Shown: positions 9,117 to 16,660, counted from the first letter of the stretch. The stretch: DNA of 64,000 nucleotides from Nitrososphaerota archaeon (GCA_015522695.1 WALT01000010.1:62001-126000); one strand, 5' to 3'. Numbers and translations are program-made. The notes: generated by a model from the sequence alone, not told the origin.

Positions 9117-10351
9117 GATGACACCCCGCCGCAAATCGGGCAATCGATCCTTCTCGGGACGCTGACCTTGACGATCGGCTTCAACCCTCCCCTTATCAGC
9201 TTCTCGACATCGATATAGAGGAGGCTATACTTAGGATCCTCCCTTCTGAGCAGGCTCAAGGACGCCTTTACCGCCTCGAAGATCGCAGGCATCATGTTTA
9301 CATGTAGAGCACCGGTAACGGGCTGTCCATACATAGCCTTCAGCCTAGGTGGCGCCTCCATATTCAGCTTGGATATCCCTGTATAGGATAACACACATCT
9401 GTAACAACCCCTGCTGCCATCGCTTGGCACCAGGATGACGTCAGCATACTTGGATCCGGGGCCGACGAAGGCTGAGACCAGCGGCACGCCGAGCTTTACG
9501 GCCATGTCGTTTACATATAGATTGGAACTATGGGAATCGGTCATAGCCAGAGCTAGATCTGAGCCCTTCATTATTTCCTCCAAGCCCTCCTCATCGACCT
9601 TCATGGGAAATCTCTCCACACTAGTGTACGGATTGTGATCGCGTATCATCTTGGCCACGACGTCTACCTTCATCGCTCCAACACCTCCCAATCCGACGAA
9701 ATGTCTGGTCACGTTCGCCGGTGCCAAAATATCTGGATCGACGAGCTTGAACGAGCCGACTCCAGCCTCCGCTAATAGATATGCTATCATACTTCCACCG
9801 CTCCCAAGACCTACTATCGTAACGGTCTTGTCGAGCATTTCCCAGAAACCCCCATGTCTAGAGCCGACCAGCACATCCTCCTCTTCGAACTTCTCAGCCC
9901 TCCATATCGGGGCAAGAGGTGAGCTCACCAGCAAATCCCTTCCAGGATCGTAGAGATATGCCGCAACCTTCCTTCTCGCGATCAGCAGCATCAAATAGCT
10001 GCCACGATACTCCTCATATCTCCTGCTGATCGCCCTCGCAGCGATGGCATCGCCCCCGGAGGGCCTCGGCTCGTCCTCAAACCAATGGCTATGCCAGTCC
10101 CCGATGAGCTCGGCAGGAAGTCCCCTTTCGGCATATGCCCTTAGAAGTTCCGCGGCGCTTTCCGAATCCGGTAGACAACGTCCACTCGAATATAATCCCT
10201 TCTTGCTGGCCTCGGCGATGACCAATGCATCTCGATATCTGTAACCTATCAACTTCCCACATCTCTCCTCCTTTTTCTGGAAACCCCTCCTGGCCTCCCT
10301 CGATATCCCGTTGAGGACCCTCCTCTCGATATATACGATCCTTGGAACCAT
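9113..10351 (-). CDS. JAMM metalloprotease-E1 (ThiF-like) fusion protein
   Basis: This is a two-domain protein of 412 aa. Residues 1-150 are a JAMM/MPN+ domain: E29 before CGKLIG, then H87-S-H89 and S98-x-x-D101 (WHSHWFEDEPRPSGGD), the full zinc-peptidase set, with eight instead of the usual seven residues between the second His and Ser. Residues about 165-412 are an E1/ThiF adenylating domain: VGLGSGGSMIAYLLAEAG (GxGxxG), VDPD at 204-207, N213 and R216. Two CxxC pairs (C316/C319, C404/C407) probably bind zinc. No other cysteine lies in the E1 part, so a classical thioester cysteine is not evident. The ATG at 10351 follows the E2-like stop by one base. JAMM domains remove, and E1 domains activate, ubiquitin-like modifiers. 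Confidence 0.85.
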   Translation of the reverse strand: MVPRIVYIERRVLNGISREARRGFQKKEERCGKLIGYRYRDALVIAEASKKGLYSSGRCLPDSESAAELLRAYAERGLPAELIGDWHSHWFEDEPRPSGGDAIAARAISRRYEEYRGSYLMLLIARRKVAAYLYDPGRDLLVSSPLAPIWRAEKFEEEDVLVGSRHGGFWEMLDKTVTIVGLGSGGSMIAYLLAEAGVGSFKLVDPDILAPANVTRHFVGLGGVGAMKVDVVAKMIRDHNPYTSVERFPMKVDEEGLEEIMKGSDLALAMTDSHSSNLYVNDMAVKLGVPLVSAFVGPGSKYADVILVPSDGSRGCYRCVLSYTGISKLNMEAPPRLKAMYGQPVTGALHVNMMPAIFEAVKASLSLLRREDPKYSLLYIDVEKLIRGGLKPIVKVSVPRRIDCPICGGVSS

Positions 10352-10352
10352 C

Positions 10353-10796
10353 TTAGAACACCGTCTTCGAACAGAAACTCCCTTCGTCCTCCTCATAGAA
10401 ATCTCTGATGAACGCAGCCGCCTGGAGCATGGCGAACGCTACGGGTCCGTCAGGATGGGGGAGGGCGATTGAAACCCAGACATCATCGCTCATTATACAC
10501 GGTTTCCCTCCTATAACGTGACACGGAAGCTCATGCGTGATATCCACAGGCTTTCGTCCTTTCATCCTGTATATGCTCGTTTCCGGAGCCTTATAGAGGG
10601 GGTTCTCGACGAATCTTAGGACGACCAGATGTTTGATGATGCGTCCCTTCGAGAATCGATAATCGACGTAGAAACTGAGTTGTAACACGCCCCTCTCGAC
10701 GTCGAACTTGAGGTCTGGGTTATACGATCTTGCTTTTTTAATCCATCCCTCTGCGATCTTTAACCATCTCAATCCAGGCAAATCACTAGCTCCCAA
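10353..10796 (-). CDS. E2-like (UBC-fold) conjugation protein, putative
   Basis: This 147-aa protein has the features of prokaryotic E2-like proteins. A central strand region (RIIKHLVVLRF) leads into prolines at 66 and 71 (NPLYKAPETSIY). Then comes a His-Cys block, HVIGGKPCIMSDDVW (H93, candidate catalytic C100, W107), and a C-terminal helix (AFAMLQAAAFIRDFYEE). This follows the UBC order of a P-x4-P segment, a His, an active-site Cys in a GKPC turn and a downstream Trp. The assignment rests on this pattern and on the adjacent JAMM-E1 gene, not on clear whole-length similarity. The TTG start at 10796 overlaps the preceding small ORF by 11 bases. Confidence 0.7.
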   Translation of the reverse strand: MGASDLPGLRWLKIAEGWIKKARSYNPDLKFDVERGVLQLSFYVDYRFSKGRIIKHLVVLRFVENPLYKAPETSIYRMKGRKPVDITHELPCHVIGGKPCIMSDDVWVSIALPHPDGPVAFAMLQAAAFIRDFYEEDEGSFCSKTVF

Positions 10797-11001
10797 CCGT
10801 CATACCAAAGTAGGGAACGGCGGGTATCCTTATCACTCTACCATCCGGGAGGATTATTATCCTCTCCCCCAGTAGGGCCCAGCTGACATCCCTGGTTCCC
10901 AGGATGAAAAAGGTCGATGGAGGTTCCTCTTCCTTCTCCCTTCTCTTCTTCGCCGGCTTTTTCCTGGACTTGTCCGGCGGCCCCGTTGAAGGATGGGACA
11001 A
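10786..11001 (-). CDS. 71-aa small protein heading the E2/JAMM-E1 operon
   Basis: This small protein of unknown function has a Lys/Arg/Glu-rich, probably disordered N-terminus (about residues 10-28, KSRKKPAKKRREKEEE). A beta-rich tail of about 43 residues follows, ending PYFGMTVGS. The TTG at 11001 is chosen because it lies about 30 bases from a good TATA box; the frame is open further upstream, but that part overlaps the promoter. It overlaps the E2-like gene by 11 bases. Its size and position match those of a modifier gene at the head of ubiquitin-like operons, but no ubiquitin fold or terminal Gly-Gly is evident. It may instead be a target or accessory protein. Confidence 0.55.
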   Translation of the reverse strand: MSHPSTGPPDKSRKKPAKKRREKEEEPPSTFFILGTRDVSWALLGERIIILPDGRVIRIPAVPYFGMTVGS

Positions 11002-11027
11002 CCCTCCAGTAGGTGGTGTGTCAAGGG

Positions 11028-11035
11028 TTTTATAA
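11028..11035 (-). promoter_or_regulatory. TATA box of the E2/JAMM-E1 operon
   Basis: On the minus strand this reads TTATAAAA, centred 30 bases from the TTG at 11001. It would give a leaderless transcript covering the 71-aa protein, the E2-like protein, JAMM-E1 and cofD, which are all joined by overlaps or a one-base gap. Confidence 0.65.
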
Positions 11036-11089
11036 CATTTCAGCCCGTGGGCTAGACCAGCTGATTTTCCGCATGATCGTCCAACTCCA

Positions 11090-11125
11090 CCGGTTGGAGG
11101 TCCTCTGTGGAGATTCCTCAACCGG
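11090..11125. repeat. Inverted repeat upstream of the E2/JAMM-E1 promoter
   Basis: The left arm CCGGTTGGAGG (11090-11100) and right arm CCTCAACCGG (11116-11125) pair over ten positions with one bulged base, around a 15-base spacer. A second, smaller hairpin (TCCAAC at 11080-11085 with GTTGGA at 11093-11098) shares the left arm. The element lies about 55-95 bases beyond the TATA box of the minus-strand operon. It could be a protein-binding site or a transcribed structure; nothing in the sequence decides between them. Confidence 0.45.
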
Positions 11126-11262
11126 CAGCTGCAGGTCCAAGGACGGTCGAAGTGACGTACGTGAAGACTGGGCCTCCTTCCGTCGATGGCCGTTGAAATA
11201 GAATTCCCATGTGTGATGGATCGTTCACGGCCTCTCCCATCGGAGGACGGGCATCGTCCCCT

Positions 11263-11286
11263 TCAATCTCAATCTCAATCTCAATC
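11263..11286. repeat. Four tandem copies of TCAATC in a long intergenic region
   Basis: Four perfect hexamer units lie in the gene-free stretch between the operon promoter (11035) and the DUF131 promoter (11523). Apart from the inverted repeat at 11090-11125 and this microsatellite, I see no gene, RNA or element in that stretch of almost 490 bases. Short ORFs there have no family features. Confidence 0.7.
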
Positions 11287-11522
11287 ATGATGGCCAACGA
11301 GCGATGATCCATCACCGTCCTCATATCTCTACAATCGCTGCAAGGCCGATCGTCAGTGCTGTCCTCCCCCGTTCAATCGGCTCGATGTACTGTGGATAGT
11401 GGAAATGGAACATCATTCCGGCGTCTCCTCCAACATCGTCAGCCGTATATCGCATATTTGACGAAGTCGATGTCCAGAACTCGACCCTTGGGTCGAGGTG
11501 GATCGATGTTACAGGGATACTC

Positions 11523-11530
11523 TGATAAAT
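11523..11530 (+). promoter_or_regulatory. TATA box of the DUF131 pair
   Basis: TGATAAAT is centred about 30 bases before the TTG at 11557. This supports that start over the longer upstream open frame, whose N-terminal extension has no membrane-protein character. Confidence 0.5.
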
Positions 11531-11556
11531 CACTTTCTCATTATCCGGCCCTGAGC

Positions 11557-11802
11557 TTGGATGCGACGGCCGCCGCCCAGCTGGGCATCACGCTGATTTT
11601 CCTAGGCTTCATGCTCCTCGTCCTGTCCATGCTGATCATCGCCCGCCGTTCGAGAGGAAAGGCACGCGGTGGAGCTGTGATATTCATAGGTCCCGTGCCC
11701 ATAGCCGTGGGCTCAGATAGGATCTCGGTCCTCATAGCGGTGTTGATGGCCGTGGCGATGATAGCCATGCTCTATCTCATGTTGTGGGGCTTCAGGATAT
11801 GA
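11557..11802 (+). CDS. DUF131-family small membrane protein, copy 1
   Basis: An 81-aa archaeal membrane protein with two predicted transmembrane helices (LGITLIFLGFMLLVLSMLII, about residues 9-28; and VLIAVLMAVAMIAMLYLML, about 57-76). Between them is the family signature GGAVIFIGPVPIAVGSD. The TTG start is chosen from TATA spacing and because it leaves the first helix near the N-terminus, as usual for the family. The function is unknown. The stop overlaps the start of copy 2 as ATGA. Nothing in the proteins connects them to the divergent E2/JAMM-E1 operon, which starts about 550 bases away. Confidence 0.75.
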   Translation: MDATAAAQLGITLIFLGFMLLVLSMLIIARRSRGKARGGAVIFIGPVPIAVGSDRISVLIAVLMAVAMIAMLYLMLWGFRI

Positions 11803-12077
11803 CGTGGGAGGAATCTGCGACATTGCTCCTGGTCGTCGGGATTTTGATGGTCGTCGCGGGATTCCTGCTTCTGATACATTCGGCCATCATCTCCATTCCA
11901 AGCGAGACCAAGATATCGTTCGGTGGTGCCGTACTTATAGGTCCCATACCCGTAGCGTTCGGCGGTGGTCCCTACGGGGAACAATTGGCGATTCTAGCAT
12001 TGATCATCGCTGTACTGTTAGCCATCATCCTCATGTTCTTTTATCTGGCTCATCCTAGGAGGGTGGGACAGACCTAA
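11799..12077 (+). CDS. DUF131-family small membrane protein, copy 2
   Basis: A 92-aa paralogue of the preceding gene with the same plan: helix 1 LLLVVGILMVVAGFLLLIH, signature FGGAVLIGPIPVAFGGG, helix 2 LAILALIIAVLLAIILMFFYL and a short basic tail. The ATG at 11799 overlaps the upstream stop (ATGA), so the pair is probably co-translated and may form a hetero-oligomer. The last 60 bases overlap the end of convergent deoxyhypusine synthase. The function is unknown. Confidence 0.75.
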   Translation: MTWEESATLLLVVGILMVVAGFLLLIHSAIISIPSETKISFGGAVLIGPIPVAFGGGPYGEQLAILALIIAVLLAIILMFFYLAHPRRVGQT

Positions 12078-12998
12078 TGCGGCCGATATCATGAATGGCA
12101 GGATCATGGTCGCATCGCCATACACGGTCACCTTCCTAGCTCTTGGTTTAACCTTACCCCATGATACAGCCTCCCTTATCGGTGCCCCGCTCAGGCTGCC
12201 ATCGTACTCCACAGCTGTCGTAACGTATACAGCATAGTCGAGCCCGCCCTTGAACTGGGCCCACCATATGGTGTGATGTTTCGATATTCCTCCGCCGAGC
12301 ATCAGGGCTCCCAGCTTCTTCGATTCGAATACGAAATCGGAGAGCAATTGCTCATCACCGAGGACATCCAGCTGAAAATCTCGTCTCCTCTGACTGAACA
12401 ACCACACCTGAGAGCCCACAGCTCCATCCATGGGCCCTGGGATAACTATGGGTATCTCGTTCTCATGGGCCCAATAGAGGATCGAGTCCTTCATCCCTAT
12501 CTTCTCCCCGATGAGCCACGCCAACTCTTTCGTCGAGAACTTCCTGACGCCGACCGAGTATGCTTCTTCCAACCATGTTAGCATCTTCTCCTCTATCAGG
12601 GGCCCATATGAGTCCCTCGGCACGAGGACGCTGCCCAGCCTGTGATATCCCTCCTTTTCGATCCTCTCATCGTCGAGTGTGAATTCACCTTCATAATAAT
12701 GGGCGAAGCTCCTAGCTATATCGTGATCGAGTGTTCCACATGTCGTTATCACAAGGTCTACAAGCCTATCCCTTAGGAGTTGAGCGAGAACGCCCCTCAC
12801 ACCGGTCGCCACGATCGCGGCTGGGAAAGAGAGCATTATCCTCACATCGGCGTCGTTCCACATCCCGGCCAATGTTTCCACCGCCTCTGCGAATTTCCTC
12901 GCGACGAAGCCGCCTGACGTGAGCATCCTTTCAGCTATATCCACAGGTTTATCCTCCGGCGAAACGGTATAATCCAGCACCCTTTCTCTCCTATTCAA
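12018..12998 (-). CDS. dys: Deoxyhypusine synthase
   Basis: This enzyme uses NAD and spermidine to transfer an aminobutyl group to a lysine of initiation factor aIF5A, the first step of hypusine formation. Visible blocks are LSFPAAIVATGVRGVL, VITTCGTLDHDIAR, the catalytic lysine segment LGGGISKHH and VTTAVEYDGSLSGAP. The length of 326 aa is typical of archaeal DHS. The start is TTG at 12998, joined to the upstream GalT-like gene by a TTGA overlap with a GGAG sequence just before it. The C-terminus (KEHEDDG) extends into a 60-base convergent overlap with DUF131 copy 2. Confidence 0.94.
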   Translation of the reverse strand: MNRRERVLDYTVSPEDKPVDIAERMLTSGGFVARKFAEAVETLAGMWNDADVRIMLSFPAAIVATGVRGVLAQLLRDRLVDLVITTCGTLDHDIARSFAHYYEGEFTLDDERIEKEGYHRLGSVLVPRDSYGPLIEEKMLTWLEEAYSVGVRKFSTKELAWLIGEKIGMKDSILYWAHENEIPIVIPGPMDGAVGSQVWLFSQRRRDFQLDVLGDEQLLSDFVFESKKLGALMLGGGISKHHTIWWAQFKGGLDYAVYVTTAVEYDGSLSGAPIREAVSWGKVKPRARKVTVYGDATMILPFMISAALGLSHPPRMSQIKEHEDDG

Positions 12999-14023
12999 AC
13001 TCCATGTCTCCTGTGCTTCTCAACTAAAAGCTCTGCCATAGCCCTTCTAGCATGCCTGGCGATCTTCTTCGCGTGATCCTCCGGCCTCTCCTTATAGATC
13101 CTGATGCCATAGCTCAGCATTATACCTTCAAACCCGCTCCCTCCATCTCTGAGCCTGATGCTCCAGTGGATATTCATCGAGGACCTCTTGAGCGAATTCG
13201 TGTAGAAGATCATGTAGAACGATCCAGCGGCCTTAGCCATCGCGGCTAGTGTCGGTGTTAGGATCTCTGCCAGCCTATTCAAGCTGGTGTGTGTCAATCT
13301 GAAAAACCTCGCCCTATGTTTGAAGGGCATTATCCATGCCTCGAATTCACCGGATGGAGCCCAAGGGAAAACCGATATGAACTGGTTATTCGATACGAGT
13401 TCCCTCGGCCCGCTCCTCTCCACCTCCGCTATCACGCAAAGGGGACATGCCCCGCTTTCCCTCATGGTCCTCCTGTGAGCTTGGATCTCCCCGGTTAGCG
13501 CCGGTGGAAGTTCAGATAAACCGAGCATGTGCACCAAGGGATGTTGGTCCCCCTTTAGATCCTCCTCGTAGTAGATCAACACGTAATTCACCCCCTTCCT
13601 TTGATACATCTTCTTCCCGAACTCCTGGATCGATAAGAGCATCAGGGCAACCTCATCTATGCCCATCGAGGAAAGCCGACCATCATGTCTCCGTGTAGGG
13701 ATTATCACGTAATGTGCTCCGACCACAGGGTCCACCTTCCTAAATGGGATCCTCGTCTCCCTGGGCTGTGATGGCTTCTCCGAGACCAGCGGGCTTAGGC
13801 AACGGACGACCTTTATGTCCCAGTCCTTCACCCGCTCGTCCTCGCTCTCCTCCATCTTCCTGATGGAGCCGCCCTCCTCCCTCGTGAAGACCATCTCGGC
13901 TGGGGGAAGGAGATCCTCATGTCCGGGGCAAAAGGGGCAGACGTCACGTCGGCGGGGTGCGATACTCGTTATGGGTGCGAGCGTGAAGTGGTTTTCGAAG
14001 TAATCCCTTCTGAGCTCGCTCAA
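12995..14023 (-). CDS. GalT-like nucleotidyltransferase (HIT superfamily)
   Basis: A 342-aa protein resembling galactose-1-phosphate uridylyltransferase. It has two zinc-type CxxC motifs, CPFCPGHED near residue 30 and CPLC in the middle, plus a duplicated HIT-like fold with GDQHPLVHMLGLSELPP and a late NIHWSIRL segment. The classical HPH active site of GalT is not seen in its usual form, so substrate and even activity are uncertain; archaeal relatives may act on sugar phosphates with ADP or UDP. The start is TTG about 29 bases from TATA element CTAAATAA. It sits back to back with a GH57-like gene, which hints at sugar or glycan metabolism, and is coupled to deoxyhypusine synthase. Confidence 0.7.
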   Translation of the reverse strand: MSELRRDYFENHFTLAPITSIAPRRRDVCPFCPGHEDLLPPAEMVFTREEGGSIRKMEESEDERVKDWDIKVVRCLSPLVSEKPSQPRETRIPFRKVDPVVGAHYVIIPTRRHDGRLSSMGIDEVALMLLSIQEFGKKMYQRKGVNYVLIYYEEDLKGDQHPLVHMLGLSELPPALTGEIQAHRRTMRESGACPLCVIAEVERSGPRELVSNNQFISVFPWAPSGEFEAWIMPFKHRARFFRLTHTSLNRLAEILTPTLAAMAKAAGSFYMIFYTNSLKRSSMNIHWSIRLRDGGSGFEGIMLSYGIRIYKERPEDHAKKIARHARRAMAELLVEKHRRHGV

Positions 14024-14048
14024 TGATACCGTTGAATGGTGTGTTCCT

Positions 14049-14128
14049 CTAAATAACGGTTTCCCGTCGTTACCGGTCTACTTCAGTTGACAAAGAACTG
14101 GACAAGCGTTCCCAGGCCCCCTTTTATT
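14049..14128. promoter_or_regulatory. Divergent promoter region: GalT-like (-) and GH57-like (+)
   Basis: The minus-strand TATA element is CTAAATAA (14049-14056, read as TTATTTAG), centred 29 bases from the GalT-like TTG. The plus-strand element is CTTTTATT (14121-14128), centred about 31 bases from the GH57-like TTG. The two are separate, so the genes can be controlled independently. Confidence 0.5.
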
Positions 14129-14155
14129 GTTTTTCCATGACTTGCGCATGTGTAG

Positions 14156-15322
14156 TTGAGGCAGATCTGCCTGGTGTTCGCCGCTCACTATCCAGTGATA
14201 GTGAATAAGCTCTTTCCTTACCAGAGGCTATCGATAATAGCCTCTGGAGCGACGGTGACCGACAAATATTTCGACCACGAGGCCACGCACAAAGGCTTCG
14301 TCAGGGCATCGGGCTCACTATACTTGCCATTCTTGGAGGCCGTGGAGGAGGTCGCCGAGGATGCAAAAAGGCTAGGGGTTCCATTCAAGATAGGCTTTTC
14401 CCCTTCTGGGTTGTTCCTCGAAAACGCGATCAGGCATGCGAGGGAAGTGCATGAGCGCATATCCAGACTTCTCAAATCCGGGGTCCTAGAGATCGTCGCC
14501 TCCCCATACTACCACAGCCTTTCCTCCACATACCCGGATAAGATGGAGGAGTTCGAGTATCAAGTCAGGTTGTTCAAGGCGCTCGTCCAGAAGGTTTATG
14601 GCATAGAGCCTCAGGTGATGGCCAACACTCAACTGCTCTTCTCAGATAACGTGGCATCGGTGGCTGAGAGGGAAGGCCTTCAGGCCGTGATAGCGGACAT
14701 TTCCAATATCGCTCCAGGTGTTTACACACATACCTCATCGAAGACCAGGATCATCGTTAGGGATGATGCGCTGGTCCGGGGGATTCTGGATGGAAGATAC
14801 GAGGTTGTGGATGAGCTTGAAGGAAGGTTATCGGGTTATGTTAGACTGGAGCACTTCCCGAGCCCGAGCGGTGAGAAGTTCAAGTTCATGCTCTCGAGCA
14901 TCATAAGCCAAGGGGTGGAGTTCATGTCCCCCTCTGAGATATTGCTGGCTGAGGAACCGAGGGGTTCATTGACCCAACCCGAGGTCGAGCCAGCTGTAGA
15001 AAGGGAGATCGGAGGCTTGGATGGATTGCTGGGCAACCCCATGCAGAAGATGTTCTACAGCAGGATCGTCGGCATGTCACCATATGTGAAGCAGGTGGGG
15101 AAGAGGGATCTCCTCATGTTATGGAGGCTCCTGCAACAGGCGGATCTCCTGGCGATGCTCTCCGAAGGGGATGTGAATGGATATGAGAAAACGGTGTCAG
15201 ATCACATGGAAGCTTACACGATACTGGATTCGATATTGTCGGACATCGAGGGAAAGGTCGCCAGCAGCTATCACAAGATGTTGCAGGCCAGGAGGAGCTT
15301 TCCAACGCCACAGGTCGAATAG
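14156..15322 (+). CDS. GH57 alpha-amylase-like protein lacking catalytic residues
   Basis: A 388-aa protein aligned with glycoside hydrolase family 57. Motif SPYYHSLSSTYPD (116-128) matches the family ETYYHSL block. EPQVMANTQLLFSDNVA (151-167) matches the nucleophile block, which normally reads NTELIYS; here the catalytic Glu is Gln159. The block that normally carries the proton donor (DYETFGEH) reads RLEHFPSPSGEKF, so the Asp also appears lost. The C-terminal half (GVEFMSPSEIL) keeps family character. Catalytically dead GH57-like proteins are known, so this may be a binding or regulatory protein. The TTG start fits TATA spacing. A phosphoglycerate mutase gene follows after 39 bases. Confidence 0.75.
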   Translation: MRQICLVFAAHYPVIVNKLFPYQRLSIIASGATVTDKYFDHEATHKGFVRASGSLYLPFLEAVEEVAEDAKRLGVPFKIGFSPSGLFLENAIRHAREVHERISRLLKSGVLEIVASPYYHSLSSTYPDKMEEFEYQVRLFKALVQKVYGIEPQVMANTQLLFSDNVASVAEREGLQAVIADISNIAPGVYTHTSSKTRIIVRDDALVRGILDGRYEVVDELEGRLSGYVRLEHFPSPSGEKFKFMLSSIISQGVEFMSPSEILLAEEPRGSLTQPEVEPAVEREIGGLDGLLGNPMQKMFYSRIVGMSPYVKQVGKRDLLMLWRLLQQADLLAMLSEGDVNGYEKTVSDHMEAYTILDSILSDIEGKVASSYHKMLQARRSFPTPQVE

Positions 15323-15361
15323 ACGATCGTTTTAATAGCAGCTATCTACTGAAAGCCCTCG

Positions 15362-16636
15362 ATGCACGGACGTAAACTTCTCTACGTCTTGCTCGACGGC
15401 GTCGGTGATAGACCGGATCCGGCGCTGGGAGGAAAGACCCCTCTCGAAATTGCGAGGACATCGGCGCTGGACTCCCTCGCTTCAAAGGGGGTCATGGGCT
15501 CCGTGTACACCGTTGGAAGGGGGATAGCCCCGGAATCGGATGTCGCAGTGTTCCACATGTTGGGCTATAAGCTGGGGGAGGATTATCCCGGGCGCGGGGT
15601 CGTAGAAGCAGTCGGTGCATGTGTAGAGTTTAGAGATGGAGATCTCGCGCTCAGGGCGAACTTCGCCACCGTGGACCCTGACTTCCGGGTGATAGACAGG
15701 AGGGCCGGAAGAAACTTGAGCGATGGAGAAGCAGGATCGCTCTCTTCTGCACTAAACGGACAGGTGAGCTTGGGTTTGCCCGACGCAAAGGTGTACTTCA
15801 AACATACGATGGGACATAGGCTCATCGTCCACGTTAGGGTTGAGAACGTCAGACTGTCAGCCAACATAACGAACACCGACCCGGCATATCAGAGGGTGAA
15901 GGGGATGGGCGTTGCCAGGACGACGTGGAATTCGATGAAGGTGGAGGAGGCGAAGCCCCTCGACGACACCGATGAGGCGAAGTTGGCCGCCAGCATCGTC
16001 AACATGATAACGGAGGAGTCGTTCAGGGTGTTAGAGGGGAACCCGATCAACGAAAGGCGGAGGAGGAAGGGCAAACTGCCAGCTAACATCGTGTTGATGA
16101 GGGATGCCGGCGACAAGCTACCACGTGTGGAAAGCCTAGTTGAGAAGGTGGGGCTGAGGATGGCCGCGATAGCCGACATGCCGGTCGAGGTGGGCATATC
16201 GAGGATAGTAGGGATGAACGTGGAGCTGAGCCCACGAGTGGATGACTACAGATGGAAGGCCGCTAGGGCTTCAGAACTCCTCAAATCCTTCGATGGAGTC
16301 TATGTACACCTGAAGGGACCGGACGAGCCCGGACATGATGGAAAACCCCTGGCGAAATCCAGGTCGATAGAGTCCATCGACATGGACTTCTTCTCGCCAT
16401 TGCTCGACGTCATAGATCTAGAGCACACGATCGTGGTCGTCTCCGCAGATCATGCGACTCCCTGTCAACTGAAGGCACATAGCGATGACCCTGTACCCGT
16501 AATGGTTTCAGGCGATGATGTGGAAAGCGACTCTACGACCAGATTTACGGAGAAGGAGGCGATGCGAGGTTCGCTCGGCATCCTCGAAGGTCCACAGGTG
16601 CTCCAGATGGTCATAGGTCGATACTTTAAAGAATAG
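15362..16636 (+). CDS. apgM: Cofactor-independent phosphoglycerate mutase, archaeal type
   Basis: It interconverts 3- and 2-phosphoglycerate in glycolysis/gluconeogenesis and belongs to the alkaline phosphatase superfamily with two metal ions. The N-terminal metal site LLDGVGDRPDPALGGKTPLE, the nucleophile region GIAPESDVAVFHMLGY (Ser59) and the C-terminal metal motifs LKGPDEPGHDG and VVSADHATPCQLKAHSDDPVP are all present. At 424 aa it is full length. The ATG is preceded by a weak TTTTAATA element about 30 bases away, so it may have its own promoter or be read through from the GH57-like gene. Confidence 0.94.
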   Translation: MHGRKLLYVLLDGVGDRPDPALGGKTPLEIARTSALDSLASKGVMGSVYTVGRGIAPESDVAVFHMLGYKLGEDYPGRGVVEAVGACVEFRDGDLALRANFATVDPDFRVIDRRAGRNLSDGEAGSLSSALNGQVSLGLPDAKVYFKHTMGHRLIVHVRVENVRLSANITNTDPAYQRVKGMGVARTTWNSMKVEEAKPLDDTDEAKLAASIVNMITEESFRVLEGNPINERRRRKGKLPANIVLMRDAGDKLPRVESLVEKVGLRMAAIADMPVEVGISRIVGMNVELSPRVDDYRWKAARASELLKSFDGVYVHLKGPDEPGHDGKPLAKSRSIESIDMDFFSPLLDVIDLEHTIVVVSADHATPCQLKAHSDDPVPVMVSGDDVESDSTTRFTEKEAMRGSLGILEGPQVLQMVIGRYFKE

Positions 16637-16660
16637 GCCCCCTATATACGGCTGCACGGG

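Noticed and set aside
9113-11001. A type II CBASS antiphage operon
   Set aside because: E1, E2 and JAMM parts are present, but no cGAS/DncV-like nucleotidyltransferase or effector gene is adjacent, and the JAMM is fused to E1 rather than E2 to E1.
14024-14155. Possible small RNA gene in the divergent gap
   Set aside because: The short hairpin-forming sequences there are explained by two separate promoters, and no RNA family signature is seen.
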